Numbered from the stretch's first letter, positions 10,301-19,634 are shown. The stretch: 64,000 nt of DNA from Chitinophaga sp. (GCF_019236475.1 NZ_JAFAIX010000014.1:248001-312000); one strand, 5' to 3'. Notes: a model not told the origin generated them from the letters alone. A program made the numbers and translations.

Positions 10301-13300
10301 AGTAGTGACAGATTTACTGCCTCCGGGTTTAACATTTGTGAGTGCGAGTCCTGCCGGCGCCTATAACAACGCTACGGGGGTTTGGAACATTGGTAATATG
10401 AACGCCAATACCACTCAAACACTGACAATTGTAACCAAAGCTACTACAGTCACTACTGTTACCAATGTGGCGAATATCAGCGGTACAGAATACGATCCAA
10501 ACACAGGTAATAATAGCAGTAGTGCCGCTGTCACAGTTATTCCTATCACAGATCTTCAAGTAGTAAAAACAGTAGACAAAAGCACACCGGATGTTGGCAG
10601 CAATGTCACTTTCACTATCAAAGCCACAAACAACGGTCCTAGCGATGCAACAGGCGTGAAAGTGAATGATGCACTCCCAGCAGGATATACCCTGGTTACT
10701 GCCACTCCACAAGTAGGTACCTATACTGGCAATACCTGGACCATTGGCAACCTCGCTTCCGGCCAGTCCACTCAAATGACCGTATTAGCCACTGTAAAGG
10801 CGGTAGGCCCTTATGCCAATACCGCCACTATCAGCGGCAATGAAACAGACAGAAATACAGGTAACAACACCAGCACTGTCACTCCTATCCCAGTGGCTAT
10901 TGCAGATGTTGCCGTAACTAAATCTGTCAACAATACTACTCCGGATGCAGGAACGAATATCACCTTCACTATTACCGCCACTAATAATGGTCCAAGTTCC
11001 GCTACCAATGTAATCGTCACAGATCTGCTAAGCAATGGATACACCTTCGTTTCTGCCGCTCCTTCCAAGGGTACATATGTCAATGGAACAGGTAAATGGA
11101 CCATTGGCAGCATGATATCCGGCAAAACGGAAACACTGACGATCATGGCTACGGTGAAACCCACCGGCACTTATGGCAACACGGCCACTATTCTGGCAAC
11201 CGAAAAAGATCCTACGCCAGGTAATAACAGCGCAAGTGTTACGCCTACAGTAAGACAGGTTGCAGATCTTCAAATCGTGAAAACTGCCGATAAAACCACG
11301 GCAGACATCAACACCAATATAACCTTCACTATCATTGCTACCAACAAAGGAGTAAGTGATGCGACCAATGTAACGGTAACGGATATACTACCACCAGGAT
11401 TAACCTTTGTAAATGCACTTCCTGCTGGCTACAACAATGTTACTGGCGTATGGAACATCGGCAATATGACTGCCAATACTTCACAAACGCTCACCATAAT
11501 AACAAAAGCAACCGTTGCAGCCACAGTTACCAATGTGGCCAATATCAGTGGAACAGAATACGATCCAAATACTGCCAATAACAGCAGTAGTGCCGCCGTT
11601 ACGATCATACCAATAACAGATCTTCAGGTGGCTAAAACTGTTGACAACAGCACGCCAGATGTGGGTAGCAATGTCACTTTCACCATCACGGCCACCAACA
11701 ATGGTCCTAGCGATGCAACTGGCGTAAAAGTGAATGATGCTCTCCCGGCAGGATATACTTTTGTAAGCGCCACTTCACCCGTAGGCACTTATGATGGTAC
11801 TAACTGGACCATTGGCAACCTGGGTTCAGGCCAGTCCGTACAAATGACGGTAAAAGCCACGGTGAAGGCTGCAGGCCCTTACACCAATACCGCCACTATC
11901 AGCGGAAATGAAACCGATAGAAATACGGCCAATAATAGCAGCTCCGTCACTCCGGTGCCAGTGGCAGTAGCAGATGTAGCAGTCACCAAAACAGTTAGCA
12001 ATAACGCTCCTGACGCAGGAACCAATGTGACATTTACCATCACCGCTACCAACAACGGTCCTAGTCCTGCTACCAACACGGTAGTGACCGATCTACTGAC
12101 CAACGGCTATAGGCTCATCGCTACTAATCCTTCTACTGGCACATATTCCAGCGGAACCGGTAAATGGGTGATTGGTACGATGGCTTCCGGTCAAACGGAA
12201 ACATTGACCATCCAGGCGACGGTGAATATTAGCGGAGATTACAGCAATACCGCCAGCATCACTGCCACTGAGAAGGATAATAATCTTGCCAATAACAGTG
12301 CTTCGGTTACGCCTACGGTACGCCAGGTGACCGACCTGGAAATCATTAAAACAGTAGATGCTACTACTGTTGATATCAATTCCAATGTTACCTTCACCTT
12401 AACAGCTACCAATAAAGGGGTAAGCAACGCTACTGGTGTAACGGTAACGGATATACTTCCTTCAGGACTCACCTTCGTGAGTGCCAATCCTGCTGTTTAC
12501 GACAACAATACAGGCGTATGGAATATTGGCGCGATGAATGCTAATGCTGGGCAAACCCTGACCATTGTTGCAAAAGCGACTACCGCCACCACTGTTACCA
12601 ATACGGCCACTATCAGTGGAGGAGAATACGATCCTAATACCGGCAATAACAGCAGCAGTGCAACGGTTACTATTATTCCAATTACAGATCTCCAGGTGGT
12701 AAAAACAGTTGACAACAGTACCCCAGATGTAGGTAGCAAGGTGACCTTCACCATCACTGCCACCAACAATGGGCCAAGCAATGCTACCGGCGTGCAAGTG
12801 GATGATGTCCTGCCAACCGGATACACGTTTGTCAGTGCTACTCCGCAAGTAGGTGGCTATAATGGCACCCGCTGGAACATTGGCAACCTGGCTTCGGGTC
12901 AGGCAGTACAGCTAACAGTACAGGCTATTGTAAATACCACAGGTTCCTATACCAATACCGCCACTATCAGCGGCAATGAAACAGACAGAAATACGACCAA
13001 CAATAGCAGTACAGTAACACCTGTACCTGTGTTGGTAGCGGATCTGGCCGTAACCAAATCTATCAGCAACAATACCCCTGATGCAGGCAGCACGGTGACA
13101 TTCACCATTACTGCTACCAACAACGGACCAAATGCGGCTCCGAATGTAACGGTAACGGATAAACTGTTAAGTGGCTACCAATTCCTTTCCAATACAGCCA
13201 GTGCCGGCACTTATGATAATACCACCGGCACCTGGAATATTGGTAATATGACCAATGGCCAAACAGCCACCCTTACTATAACTGCGCTTGTTCGTGCAGC

Positions 13301-16103
13301 AGGAGATTATAATAACACGGCTGTTATCAGTTCTCCTTTCAAAGACAATAATACCAACAATAACACGGCTGCTATTACACTGCCACAGGTAAGAGCCGTA
13401 ACAGATCTAGCCATTACCAAATCAGTGGATAAATCCACGGCCGATGTCAGCAGCACAGTAGTATTCAGCCTACAGGCTACCAATAATGGTCCAAGTACCG
13501 CTACCAATGTAGTGGTACAAGATCTCCTGCCAAGTGGCTTCACCTTCGTGAGTGCTTCCGCTAACACGTACGATGCTACCAGTGGCCACTGGAATATTGG
13601 TACGTTGACCAGTGGTAGTAGTGAGACACTGACTATCACTGCCACCGTAAACCCTGCAGGCAACTATACGAATTCTGCTGTTATCAGCGGTACGGAGTAT
13701 GATCCGCAAACCACTAACAATAGCAGTAATATAACGGTAACTGCCATCCCTGTTACTGATCTGGAAGTGATAAAGTCTATTGACAACAACACCCCAGACG
13801 TAGGCACAACCGTCACCTTTACGATCAAGGCAATCAATCATGGTCCTAGTCCTGCTATGAATGTTAAAGTAACAGATGCTATTCCAACTGGCTATCGTCT
13901 CCTTAATGTGCTGGCTACAACAGGCGTATACATCGGGAACACCTGGGATATAGGCACGATGCAGGCCAATACAACCACCTCACTTACAATTACCGCAACC
14001 GTACTGGCCACTGGTAACTACAGCAACAATGCTACAATTACCGGCGCCGAAAAAGATCCGAATGCAACCAATAACAGCAGCACGGTTACACCTACACCAG
14101 TAGCGGTTACCAATCTGCGTATTGCTAAAACTATCAGCAATCCAACACCGGATGTCAGCAGCCAAGTGACATTCACCATCACCGCCACCAACGACGGTCC
14201 TTCCGACGCTACCGGTGTAACGGTGACGGATATACTACAATCAGGATATCATTTTGATCAGGCTATTGCCACTACCGGTACTTATAACGCCACAAACGGT
14301 AACTGGAATATTGGCAACCTGGCCAATGGCCAAACGGCCACGCTACAAGTGGTTGCTACGGTATTGCCAACTGGTGATTATAGTAACACAGCTACTATCA
14401 GCGGCAATGAGAAAGACAACAATCCTGCTGACAATTCAGCGGCCATTACCCCTCCTATCCCCGTTCCAGTAGCAGATCTGGCCATCAATAAAACGATCAG
14501 CCAACAAGTGCCAGGAACAGGAGATGTGGTAACATTCACCATCTTGGTGAAAAATAATGGCGCCAGCAAGGCGACCAATGTAGTGGTGAGCGACAAACTG
14601 CAAAGTGGGTTTACATTCCAACAAGCCAGCGCAGTTAAAGGCAGCTATGACAATAACAGTGGCAACTGGAATATTGGCGCCATGAATGCAGGAGAAACTG
14701 CCACCCTAACGGTTACTGTTAAGGTCAATACCACAGGCACCTATAGTAATACAGCTACAGTTACTGCCAACGAGAAAGATCCGGTGCTCACCAACAATAG
14801 CAGCACGGTCACTATTGTTCCAGACCCCATCACTGATCTGTATGTGACCAAGGCGGTTTCCAATATGACGCCACCACATACATCTGATGTGACATTTACC
14901 ATCGTTGCAGGCAATAACGGCCCAAGCGACGCGACTGGTGTAACGGTAACGGATATATTACCAACTGGGTATACTTTCAAATCAGCTACGCCAACATCCG
15001 GAAGCTACAATGCAACCACCGGTATATGGACCATCGGCCAATTGGCCAACGGCGCCAAAGTACAAATGACCATCGTTGCTACCGTCAATAAGACCGGTAA
15101 CTACACCAATACGGCTACTATCACTGGTAATGAAACAGACAGGATCACGGCCAACAATAATAGCGCTGTAACGCCTGTTCCAGTTCCATTGCGCACCAAT
15201 GATGATGCAGCCAGCACAGAAGAACCAGATCCGGTAAAAATTGATGTTCTGAAAAATGATATCTATGGCAATACCGGTCATGATGTATACATACAGAATA
15301 AACCACAACATGGTAGCGTGACCGTCAATCCGGATGGAACGGTTACATATACACCAGATGCTGGTTATGGAGGTAAAGACTACTTCACCTACTATATCAA
15401 GGATCAATCTGGCTTCGCATCGAATGTATCCACGGTTACGATTGATGTTACCAAACGTATGGTAGACCTGGCAATTAAGAAGGTCATCGTTACGCCGCCA
15501 GCAGAAATCGCGGTAGGTAAAAATGTAACCTTCGAACTGACTGTTACCAACAATAGCAGTAAAGGGGCTAGTCGTGTAGTCGTTACCGATATCCTGGCAA
15601 ACAATGTAGGCGATATGGAAGTAAAAACCAGTCGCGATCATGGCGAGGATAGCTACGATCCTGCTACTAAAGCGATCGTCTGGAAACTAGATACACTCGC
15701 GCCAGGACAAACCGTACGCCTCCTCGTTACGGCCAAAGTAACCAGCGGTGGAGATATCCATAATACGGCCACGGTGGCAGGCGACAATGGCGATCCTGAC
15801 CCAAGCAATAACACGGCTACGGCTAGCACTTCCCCTAAAGGAGCGGATGTCTTCATACCTACCGCCTTCACACCAAATGGCGACGGTATCAACGACAAAT
15901 TTGTCATTCTGGGAATAGATAAATATCCAGGCTCCTCCCTGGTTATCTTCAACCGATGGGGCAATGTGGTATATCGTTCCAATGATTACAAAAATGAATG
16001 GGATGGCTCTCAATTGAACCCTGGTACCTATTACTATGAACTGGTATGCCCAGGTACTAATGGCAAAATCTCCATGAAAGGATGGGTACAGTTAGTTCGA
16101 TAA
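7377..16103 (+). CDS. Giant DUF11-repeat surface protein with T9SS type-B sorting domain
   Basis: A 2908-aa cell-surface protein. A signal peptide (ending MASTQAQ) leads into a divergent N-terminal module, then about 20 tandem DUF11 modules of 110-125 residues (TDLQVVKTVD..TPDVGSNVTFTITATNNGPSDATGV pattern). A cadherin-like/Ig module (NDDAASTEEPDPVKIDVLKN) and one more DUF11 module follow. The C-terminal 85 residues are a gliding-motility-associated type-B T9SS domain: FIPTAFTPNGDGINDKF, then LVIFNRWGNVVY, WDG and GTYYYEL. This family is exported by the type IX machinery and needs a PorP/SprF-type partner, which is encoded next. Modules 6-17 form a higher-order repeat (separate entry). The protein should form a very long extracellular filament; the ligand is unknown. 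Confidence 0.9.
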   Translation: MTKKTFLAIKYWLTAVLLLCGMASTQAQTGTFKNTAGASGTASAGATPVSDITFTTFQFPAIGLAIAASQPDIQPDGSYNIAYTYTIQNLGGIPLTGVQVVSDLGTTFGAPMTYTIVSRTFNSITGNNGFTGAGNTNLLGTNASLAAGTTATAVIVINLKNAGQYGTFNTAGQATGTAGTSVVTDISVNGTVPDANGNGTALDDQSPTPVTISRPDIAIQKTVDQTTPYVGNTITFTVTAANIGSGDAVGVNVQDLLMNGFKFLSATPATGTYNNSSGTWTIGKLKAGETKTLTIQVQVNPAGTYSNTASCNIPEDIVTSNNNMTVTVTPIPSADVRITKTADKMTPNVLDVVTFTLTASNAGLSDATGVTVIDKLPAGLTPIAPYPAGFVYDAGLRQFTWTIGNMAANTQQSQTISTTVSADIDRSNFTNTATIQANEYDPQTSNNTASVTIVPKEKVDLEVTKTLTTTTNPIYPNDPATFTIKVKNNGPNNCYDANISDVLPSGYSSWVATPDKGSMNLSTGLWTIGTLLNGEVATLTLTATINPSGNYANTATVVTTDNDTNPANNTASTPAPPVKPRTDLSVKIQGNNTADAGDPYTFDIVVQNAGPSDATGVNVNLLNIANGYTLQPSSNPAFDPATNIWTIGNLAAGATVKLTLTGIVLPDGTYNFSVHVAGNEDEITLVNNDDNAVITVSQVADLSVVKLVNNATPEVGQTVQFTIRVTNNGPSLAHNVKVNESLPVGYTLTGTPMVSVGSYNGSVWSVGNLRSGLTESMLISAIVKPTGPYLNSANAYAPEKDKVPTNNSSSVTPTVTQLADVAVTKTIDNSNPDAGATVKFTITATNNGPSTATNVVVTDIPTTGYTFLGGSTSTGMYIPASNKWTIGTLLSGKSASLVINAVVNGSGNYTNTATIQATEKDTDPSNNSASVTPTVRPVTDLQIAKTADKTTADINSNITFTLTATNNGVSNATGVVVTDLLPPGLTFVSASPAGAYNNATGVWNIGNMNANTTQTLTIVTKATTVTTVTNVANISGTEYDPNTGNNSSSAAVTVIPITDLQVVKTVDKSTPDVGSNVTFTIKATNNGPSDATGVKVNDALPAGYTLVTATPQVGTYTGNTWTIGNLASGQSTQMTVLATVKAVGPYANTATISGNETDRNTGNNTSTVTPIPVAIADVAVTKSVNNTTPDAGTNITFTITATNNGPSSATNVIVTDLLSNGYTFVSAAPSKGTYVNGTGKWTIGSMISGKTETLTIMATVKPTGTYGNTATILATEKDPTPGNNSASVTPTVRQVADLQIVKTADKTTADINTNITFTIIATNKGVSDATNVTVTDILPPGLTFVNALPAGYNNVTGVWNIGNMTANTSQTLTIITKATVAATVTNVANISGTEYDPNTANNSSSAAVTIIPITDLQVAKTVDNSTPDVGSNVTFTITATNNGPSDATGVKVNDALPAGYTFVSATSPVGTYDGTNWTIGNLGSGQSVQMTVKATVKAAGPYTNTATISGNETDRNTANNSSSVTPVPVAVADVAVTKTVSNNAPDAGTNVTFTITATNNGPSPATNTVVTDLLTNGYRLIATNPSTGTYSSGTGKWVIGTMASGQTETLTIQATVNISGDYSNTASITATEKDNNLANNSASVTPTVRQVTDLEIIKTVDATTVDINSNVTFTLTATNKGVSNATGVTVTDILPSGLTFVSANPAVYDNNTGVWNIGAMNANAGQTLTIVAKATTATTVTNTATISGGEYDPNTGNNSSSATVTIIPITDLQVVKTVDNSTPDVGSKVTFTITATNNGPSNATGVQVDDVLPTGYTFVSATPQVGGYNGTRWNIGNLASGQAVQLTVQAIVNTTGSYTNTATISGNETDRNTTNNSSTVTPVPVLVADLAVTKSISNNTPDAGSTVTFTITATNNGPNAAPNVTVTDKLLSGYQFLSNTASAGTYDNTTGTWNIGNMTNGQTATLTITALVRAAGDYNNTAVISSPFKDNNTNNNTAAITLPQVRAVTDLAITKSVDKSTADVSSTVVFSLQATNNGPSTATNVVVQDLLPSGFTFVSASANTYDATSGHWNIGTLTSGSSETLTITATVNPAGNYTNSAVISGTEYDPQTTNNSSNITVTAIPVTDLEVIKSIDNNTPDVGTTVTFTIKAINHGPSPAMNVKVTDAIPTGYRLLNVLATTGVYIGNTWDIGTMQANTTTSLTITATVLATGNYSNNATITGAEKDPNATNNSSTVTPTPVAVTNLRIAKTISNPTPDVSSQVTFTITATNDGPSDATGVTVTDILQSGYHFDQAIATTGTYNATNGNWNIGNLANGQTATLQVVATVLPTGDYSNTATISGNEKDNNPADNSAAITPPIPVPVADLAINKTISQQVPGTGDVVTFTILVKNNGASKATNVVVSDKLQSGFTFQQASAVKGSYDNNSGNWNIGAMNAGETATLTVTVKVNTTGTYSNTATVTANEKDPVLTNNSSTVTIVPDPITDLYVTKAVSNMTPPHTSDVTFTIVAGNNGPSDATGVTVTDILPTGYTFKSATPTSGSYNATTGIWTIGQLANGAKVQMTIVATVNKTGNYTNTATITGNETDRITANNNSAVTPVPVPLRTNDDAASTEEPDPVKIDVLKNDIYGNTGHDVYIQNKPQHGSVTVNPDGTVTYTPDAGYGGKDYFTYYIKDQSGFASNVSTVTIDVTKRMVDLAIKKVIVTPPAEIAVGKNVTFELTVTNNSSKGASRVVVTDILANNVGDMEVKTSRDHGEDSYDPATKAIVWKLDTLAPGQTVRLLVTAKVTSGGDIHNTATVAGDNGDPDPSNNTATASTSPKGADVFIPTAFTPNGDGINDKFVILGIDKYPGSSLVIFNRWGNVVYRSNDYKNEWDGSQLNPGTYYYELVCPGTNGKISMKGWVQLVR
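9831..14108 (+). repeat. Four-unit, about 1070-bp super-repeat (three DUF11 modules per unit)
   Basis: Within the DUF11 gene, units start at 9831, 10902, 11970 and 13038 and the last ends at 14108, giving lengths of 1071, 1068, 1068 and 1071 bp. Each holds three module types in the same order: A (ADVAVTK...PDAG), B (TDLQI.KTADKTTADIN) and C (TDLQVVKTVD.STPDVGS). Type B modules keep features such as GVSNATG, and TISGTEYDPNTGNNSSS at their ends. The fourth unit is the most diverged. This indicates repeated duplication of a three-module block rather than of single modules. Confidence 0.85.
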
Positions 16104-16115
16104 TACATTAATACT

Positions 16116-17114
16116 ATGCTGAAAAACAAGCTGAAAATATTACCTATGCATAAAGTCCTATCTGTTCTAATCTTCACCCTGTGCGGAGTTTCCGTCTCCG
16201 CACAGCAAGATGCACAGTTTAGCCAGTACATGTTTAACGGGATATATGTAAATCCTGCTTATGCTGGATACCGGGAGCAATGGAATATCCATGCATTCTA
16301 CCGTAATCAATGGACCAACTATCCTGGCGCACCACAAACCTTCTCTGTTGCCGCCGATGGCACTGCGAACAATGATCGTGTGGGCCTTGGTATACAGGCG
16401 ATGAGTGATAAATTGGGTGCTTCTAATACGACCTCCTTTTACGCCACTTACGCCTATCGTATTCCTGTAAATGAGGATGGTTCCTCCAGGTTCTCCGTGG
16501 GGATCAGTGGAGGCTTTCTGCAACAAAGGCTGGATGTCTCCCTACTTACTACTTCTTCTTCTCAACTGGACCCGGCCATTTTTAATGGCGAGAACCGGCG
16601 ATCCATGCCAGACGCACGTTTGGGGATATTCTTCAACCGAGAGAAATTCTATGCGGGGGTTTCTGCGAGTAATTTGCTCACCCAATCCTTTCAGAAATCG
16701 GAAGCATTGAAAGAGTACCTGCCATTAAAGCCGCATCTGTACTTTACCATGGGAGGCCTTGTTCCACTGTCGGAACAATTGCTGCTAAAACCCAGTATCC
16801 TCGTGAAGGAAGATTTGGCGGGTCCTACCAGCATTGACCTCAATACGTTTGTATTAATCAGTCAGAAACTATGGTTGGGCGCCTCCTATCGTTCCACCTA
16901 CATGCGCAAATCCAATTTACAGGATAACCTGAAAAAGCCGGCTGCACTGGTGTTTATGGCAGAGGTATTTGTAAATGATAAACTCCGACTGGGATATGCA
17001 TACGATATGACCATGAATGGTACGGTAGCTACCAACTATCCTACGCATGAATTATCCATTGGCTATTTTTTCAAAAGAAGGAATGCCAGAATGATGTCTC
17101 CCCGTTATTTCTAA
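16116..17114 (+). CDS. PorP/SprF family type IX secretion-associated outer-membrane protein
   Basis: A 332-aa outer-membrane beta-barrel. The diagnostic start of the mature protein is QQDAQFSQYMFNGIYVNPAYAGYREQW, the hallmark of the PorP/SprF family, and the protein ends in barrel strands (LSIGYFFKRRNARMMSPRYF). It has a signal peptide; the ATG at 16146 (MHKVLSVLIFTLCG) gives a tighter signal and is an alternative start. Members of this family help specific T9SS type-B substrates reach or attach to the cell surface (SprF for SprB in gliding Flavobacterium). Here it follows the type-B adhesin by 12 bp, so it is very probably dedicated to that protein. Confidence 0.9.
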   Translation: MLKNKLKILPMHKVLSVLIFTLCGVSVSAQQDAQFSQYMFNGIYVNPAYAGYREQWNIHAFYRNQWTNYPGAPQTFSVAADGTANNDRVGLGIQAMSDKLGASNTTSFYATYAYRIPVNEDGSSRFSVGISGGFLQQRLDVSLLTTSSSQLDPAIFNGENRRSMPDARLGIFFNREKFYAGVSASNLLTQSFQKSEALKEYLPLKPHLYFTMGGLVPLSEQLLLKPSILVKEDLAGPTSIDLNTFVLISQKLWLGASYRSTYMRKSNLQDNLKKPAALVFMAEVFVNDKLRLGYAYDMTMNGTVATNYPTHELSIGYFFKRRNARMMSPRYF

Positions 17115-17135
17115 TGCAGTTTAAAGTATTTTCAT

Positions 17136-18923
17136 ATGCCTAAGCATCCAAAGAGAAAATATATTCCAGGCCTGTTGCTCACCTTTCTGGCAGCAGGTAT
17201 GGGCCATCATGCAAATGCGCAATATGCATACACGGAGGCCATGGCTGCCTTCCGGTTGTACAATTTTGAAAAGGCTACACCTTTATTCATCAAGGCTTTT
17301 CACAAGAAACCTAGCGCCAAGGCAGCCCGTGGAGCAGCCGATTGTTACAGGCTGATTAAAGATTATCAAAATGCCGCTATCTGGTATGCGCAACTTTGGC
17401 AAACCAAGGGTGGAACATCGGAGGATGAGTTGAGATACGCCGCCGTCCTGATGAATAATGAAAAATATGATACAGCCGCAATCCTACTCGATCACTATCT
17501 ACAAGAAAATCCCAATAGCATCCTGGGACGCAATATGCGGGAAGGCTGTAACACAGCGCCAATCCGTATAAAGGAACCGGTAAAAGGTAGATTGGAGAAT
17601 ATGGCGGCGCTGAATTCTCCCTATTCTGATTGGAGTATTACCAAACAAAACAGCAAATACATATTTGCATCAGACCGTCCGTATAACTACTCTCGGAAGT
17701 CGCCCTTCTTTGAAAATGAGAACATTAAAAAGAAGATGTATACCTGGACAGGCAATAGCTATCTTCATCTGTACGAAAGTAATGGAGATAGTACCAATAT
17801 CCACGCACTGGAACGAGGCAATATCAATGGCGACTACCACAGCTCCAATGCCTCTTATAACGCCAACGGCACTACGATGTACTTGGCAGTTACTAGCTAT
17901 CGCAAGAAGACAGGTTCCTTGCTGGGTAAGGATTCCATCCTCACTATGAATATTGCGGTAAAGGAAGTCACGCGCAATAACCAGGATAAATGGATCGTTT
18001 CGCCGGAACTACCTTTCAATGCCATGCTACAATACTCCGTGGGAGATCCATGGATTAGTCCCGCAGGCGATACCCTTTATTTTGTAGCCACCCAAGGACC
18101 AGATCACCAAGGCGGAACAGATATCTACTATGTAATCAAGGCCGCTGGCCAATGGGGAACACCCGTAAACATGGGTACTGCTATCAATACGCCAGGCAAT
18201 GAGCGTACACCATCTTTTGATCCCGAAGGTCATTTTTACTTTGCCAGTGATGGCCATCCAGGATTAGGCGGATTGGATATTTTCCAGGCGGAAAAGCAAG
18301 GTAGCAAATGGACCATCCATCATATGGGAACGCCTGTAAACAGCAGCCATGATGATTTTGCGCCGGCCGTTCTGGATAGCATGCTATACTTCGCTTCCAA
18401 TCGTGATGGTGGCTTAGGCAGCGATGATATATACCGGTTTATACCAGAGGCACCAACACCACAACCTGTTATTAAGCCTGTTGTTACGGAGAAAACGCCT
18501 ACCCAGCCTGCTCCTGAGGCAACCGTACAACCGCCTAAAAAGCAAATAGATTTTACACAACTGAAAGTGCCGTATAGGCTTGATAACATCTATTTCGATT
18601 TGGGCAAATCGGATATACGTCCGGAGGCCGCAGCAGAACTGGATAAACTGGTAACGCTCCTCCAAGAACATGCCACCATGGAAGTGGAACTGGCCGCACA
18701 TACGGATTCAAGAGCGAACGACGCCTTCAATCTTGCACTCTCCCAACGTCGTGCAGCGGCAACGGTAGCCTATCTTGTGAAAAAAGGTATCGCCGCGTCC
18801 CGCCTTACTGCCAAAGGATATGGCGAAACAAGATTAGTGAATAAGTGTGCTAATGGCGTGAAATGTACAGAGGCAGAACATCTCCAGAATAGGCGAACAG
18901 AGCTGATTATTATCAAATTATAA
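17136..18923 (+). CDS. TPR / PD40 beta-propeller / OmpA-domain protein (PorE-like)
   Basis: A 595-aa envelope protein. After a signal peptide (ending HANAQ), residues 30-150 hold TPR-like helices (AAFRLYNFEKATPLFIKAFHK). About 165-440 form a WD40-like PD40 propeller (VGDPWISPAGDTLYFVA, RTPSFDPEGHFYFASDGHPG, LYFASNRDGGLGSDDIY). A Pro/Thr-rich linker (455-480) precedes an OmpA peptidoglycan-binding domain at about 490-595, with IYFDLGKSDIRPEAAAELD, HTDSR and NLALSQRRA. The architecture resembles PorE of the type IX system but lacks a clear carboxypeptidase-regulatory domain between propeller and OmpA. It is the last gene of the adhesin operon, 21 bp after the PorP/SprF gene, and probably anchors the complex to peptidoglycan. 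Confidence 0.85.
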   Translation: MPKHPKRKYIPGLLLTFLAAGMGHHANAQYAYTEAMAAFRLYNFEKATPLFIKAFHKKPSAKAARGAADCYRLIKDYQNAAIWYAQLWQTKGGTSEDELRYAAVLMNNEKYDTAAILLDHYLQENPNSILGRNMREGCNTAPIRIKEPVKGRLENMAALNSPYSDWSITKQNSKYIFASDRPYNYSRKSPFFENENIKKKMYTWTGNSYLHLYESNGDSTNIHALERGNINGDYHSSNASYNANGTTMYLAVTSYRKKTGSLLGKDSILTMNIAVKEVTRNNQDKWIVSPELPFNAMLQYSVGDPWISPAGDTLYFVATQGPDHQGGTDIYYVIKAAGQWGTPVNMGTAINTPGNERTPSFDPEGHFYFASDGHPGLGGLDIFQAEKQGSKWTIHHMGTPVNSSHDDFAPAVLDSMLYFASNRDGGLGSDDIYRFIPEAPTPQPVIKPVVTEKTPTQPAPEATVQPPKKQIDFTQLKVPYRLDNIYFDLGKSDIRPEAAAELDKLVTLLQEHATMEVELAAHTDSRANDAFNLALSQRRAAATVAYLVKKGIAASRLTAKGYGETRLVNKCANGVKCTEAEHLQNRRTELIIIKL

Positions 18924-18946
18924 TTACCCCAAAGAAGCTGTTTTTA

Positions 18947-18992
18947 GTCGTCCCTGCCCGCTGGGCAGGGCGACAAGCAGCGGATTTTGCTT
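18947..18992. repeat. REP-like two-hairpin element, copy 1
   Basis: It sits in the intergenic space between convergent genes. Hairpin 1 is GTCG-T-CCCTGCCC / GGGCAGGG-CGAC (18947-18959 with 18963-18974, loop GCT, one unpaired T). Hairpin 2 is AAGCA / TGCTT (975-979 with 988-992, loop of 8). A second diverged copy lies at 59573-59620. No T-run follows, so it is not a standard terminator. Confidence 0.7.
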
Positions 18993-19072
18993 TATGTGAG
19001 ATAACAACCAATCCAATACTTTCAACTTGTTTTCCGCCAGTGCGAGAATGAAGGGGCAATTTAAATAAAAAA

Positions 19073-19092
19073 GGAGAAGGTCGCCCTTCTCC
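19073..19092 (-). terminator. Intrinsic terminator of the small secreted-protein gene
   Basis: An 8-bp stem GGAGAAGG/CCTTCTCC with a 4-nt loop lies 27 bp past the minus-strand stop at 19119. On the minus strand it is followed by a run of six T and further A/T (19061-19072). Confidence 0.75.
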
Positions 19093-19118
19093 CTTAAAAC
19101 AGTCGCTTTGTACAGCCA

Positions 19119-19634
19119 TTACATAGGTACGCCCGTATAACTGATGGCGTCGTGGTCCCAGATGTAGATCGCGTTTTTACCGTTGTTGTGCTGCGCTACA
19201 TACCAATCTTTGTTCTGGATGGCATTTTTCAGCACAATCGGATAGTTCTTATCCCCGGTAGCGACCCATTTGCCACTACGCTGTTCCCCATAAGCTTCCC
19301 AGTAATAAGTACCGTTACTGTTGATGTGCAATGGCTTGGTGCGTGCATTTGCCTGGACCACCAATGTGCGGACGCCACCTACGTTGTTTACATAGAATGC
19401 ATCTGATACGCCTGTAGTCCATTTCCTTACAAAAAACTGTAAGTTCTGCGGAGAGGCGGTTGTTGCTGGCTTTGCCACTGGTGCTGGTGTTGGTGCTGGT
19501 GCCGGTTTCGGTTGCTCAGTACTGAGATCTCTTCCATGATAAACGGGGATCTCTTTTGATTGATGTGGGGTAGTTTGCCCATAGCTCGCTCCCGCGATTA
19601 GGCTCGCGAACATGACAAGTTGCAGGTGTTTCAT
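19119..19634 (-). CDS. Small secreted protein of unknown function
   Basis: A 171-aa protein that I do not recognise. The ATG at 19634 is chosen because it gives a signal peptide, MKHLQLVMFASLIAGASYGQ; the frame extends 22 codons upstream without adding a better signal. A Pro/Ala/Thr linker (about residues 38-62, PKPAPAPTPAPVAKP) leads to a compact C-terminal domain of about 105 residues rich in W, Y and N (FFVRKWTTGVSDAFYV, NSNGTYYWEAYGEQRSGKW, YIWDHDAISYTG), which reads as a small all-beta domain. The gene lies 75 bp downstream of the LytTR regulator on the same strand, but it has its own terminator. Confidence 0.6.
   Translation of the reverse strand: MKHLQLVMFASLIAGASYGQTTPHQSKEIPVYHGRDLSTEQPKPAPAPTPAPVAKPATTASPQNLQFFVRKWTTGVSDAFYVNNVGGVRTLVVQANARTKPLHINSNGTYYWEAYGEQRSGKWVATGDKNYPIVLKNAIQNKDWYVAQHNNGKNAIYIWDHDAISYTGVPM

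Noticed and set aside
7377..16103. Regularly spaced repeats that might suggest a CRISPR or satellite array
   Set aside because: The period is about 350 bp (module) or about 1070 bp (block), the frame is open throughout and changes respect codons; these are protein modules.
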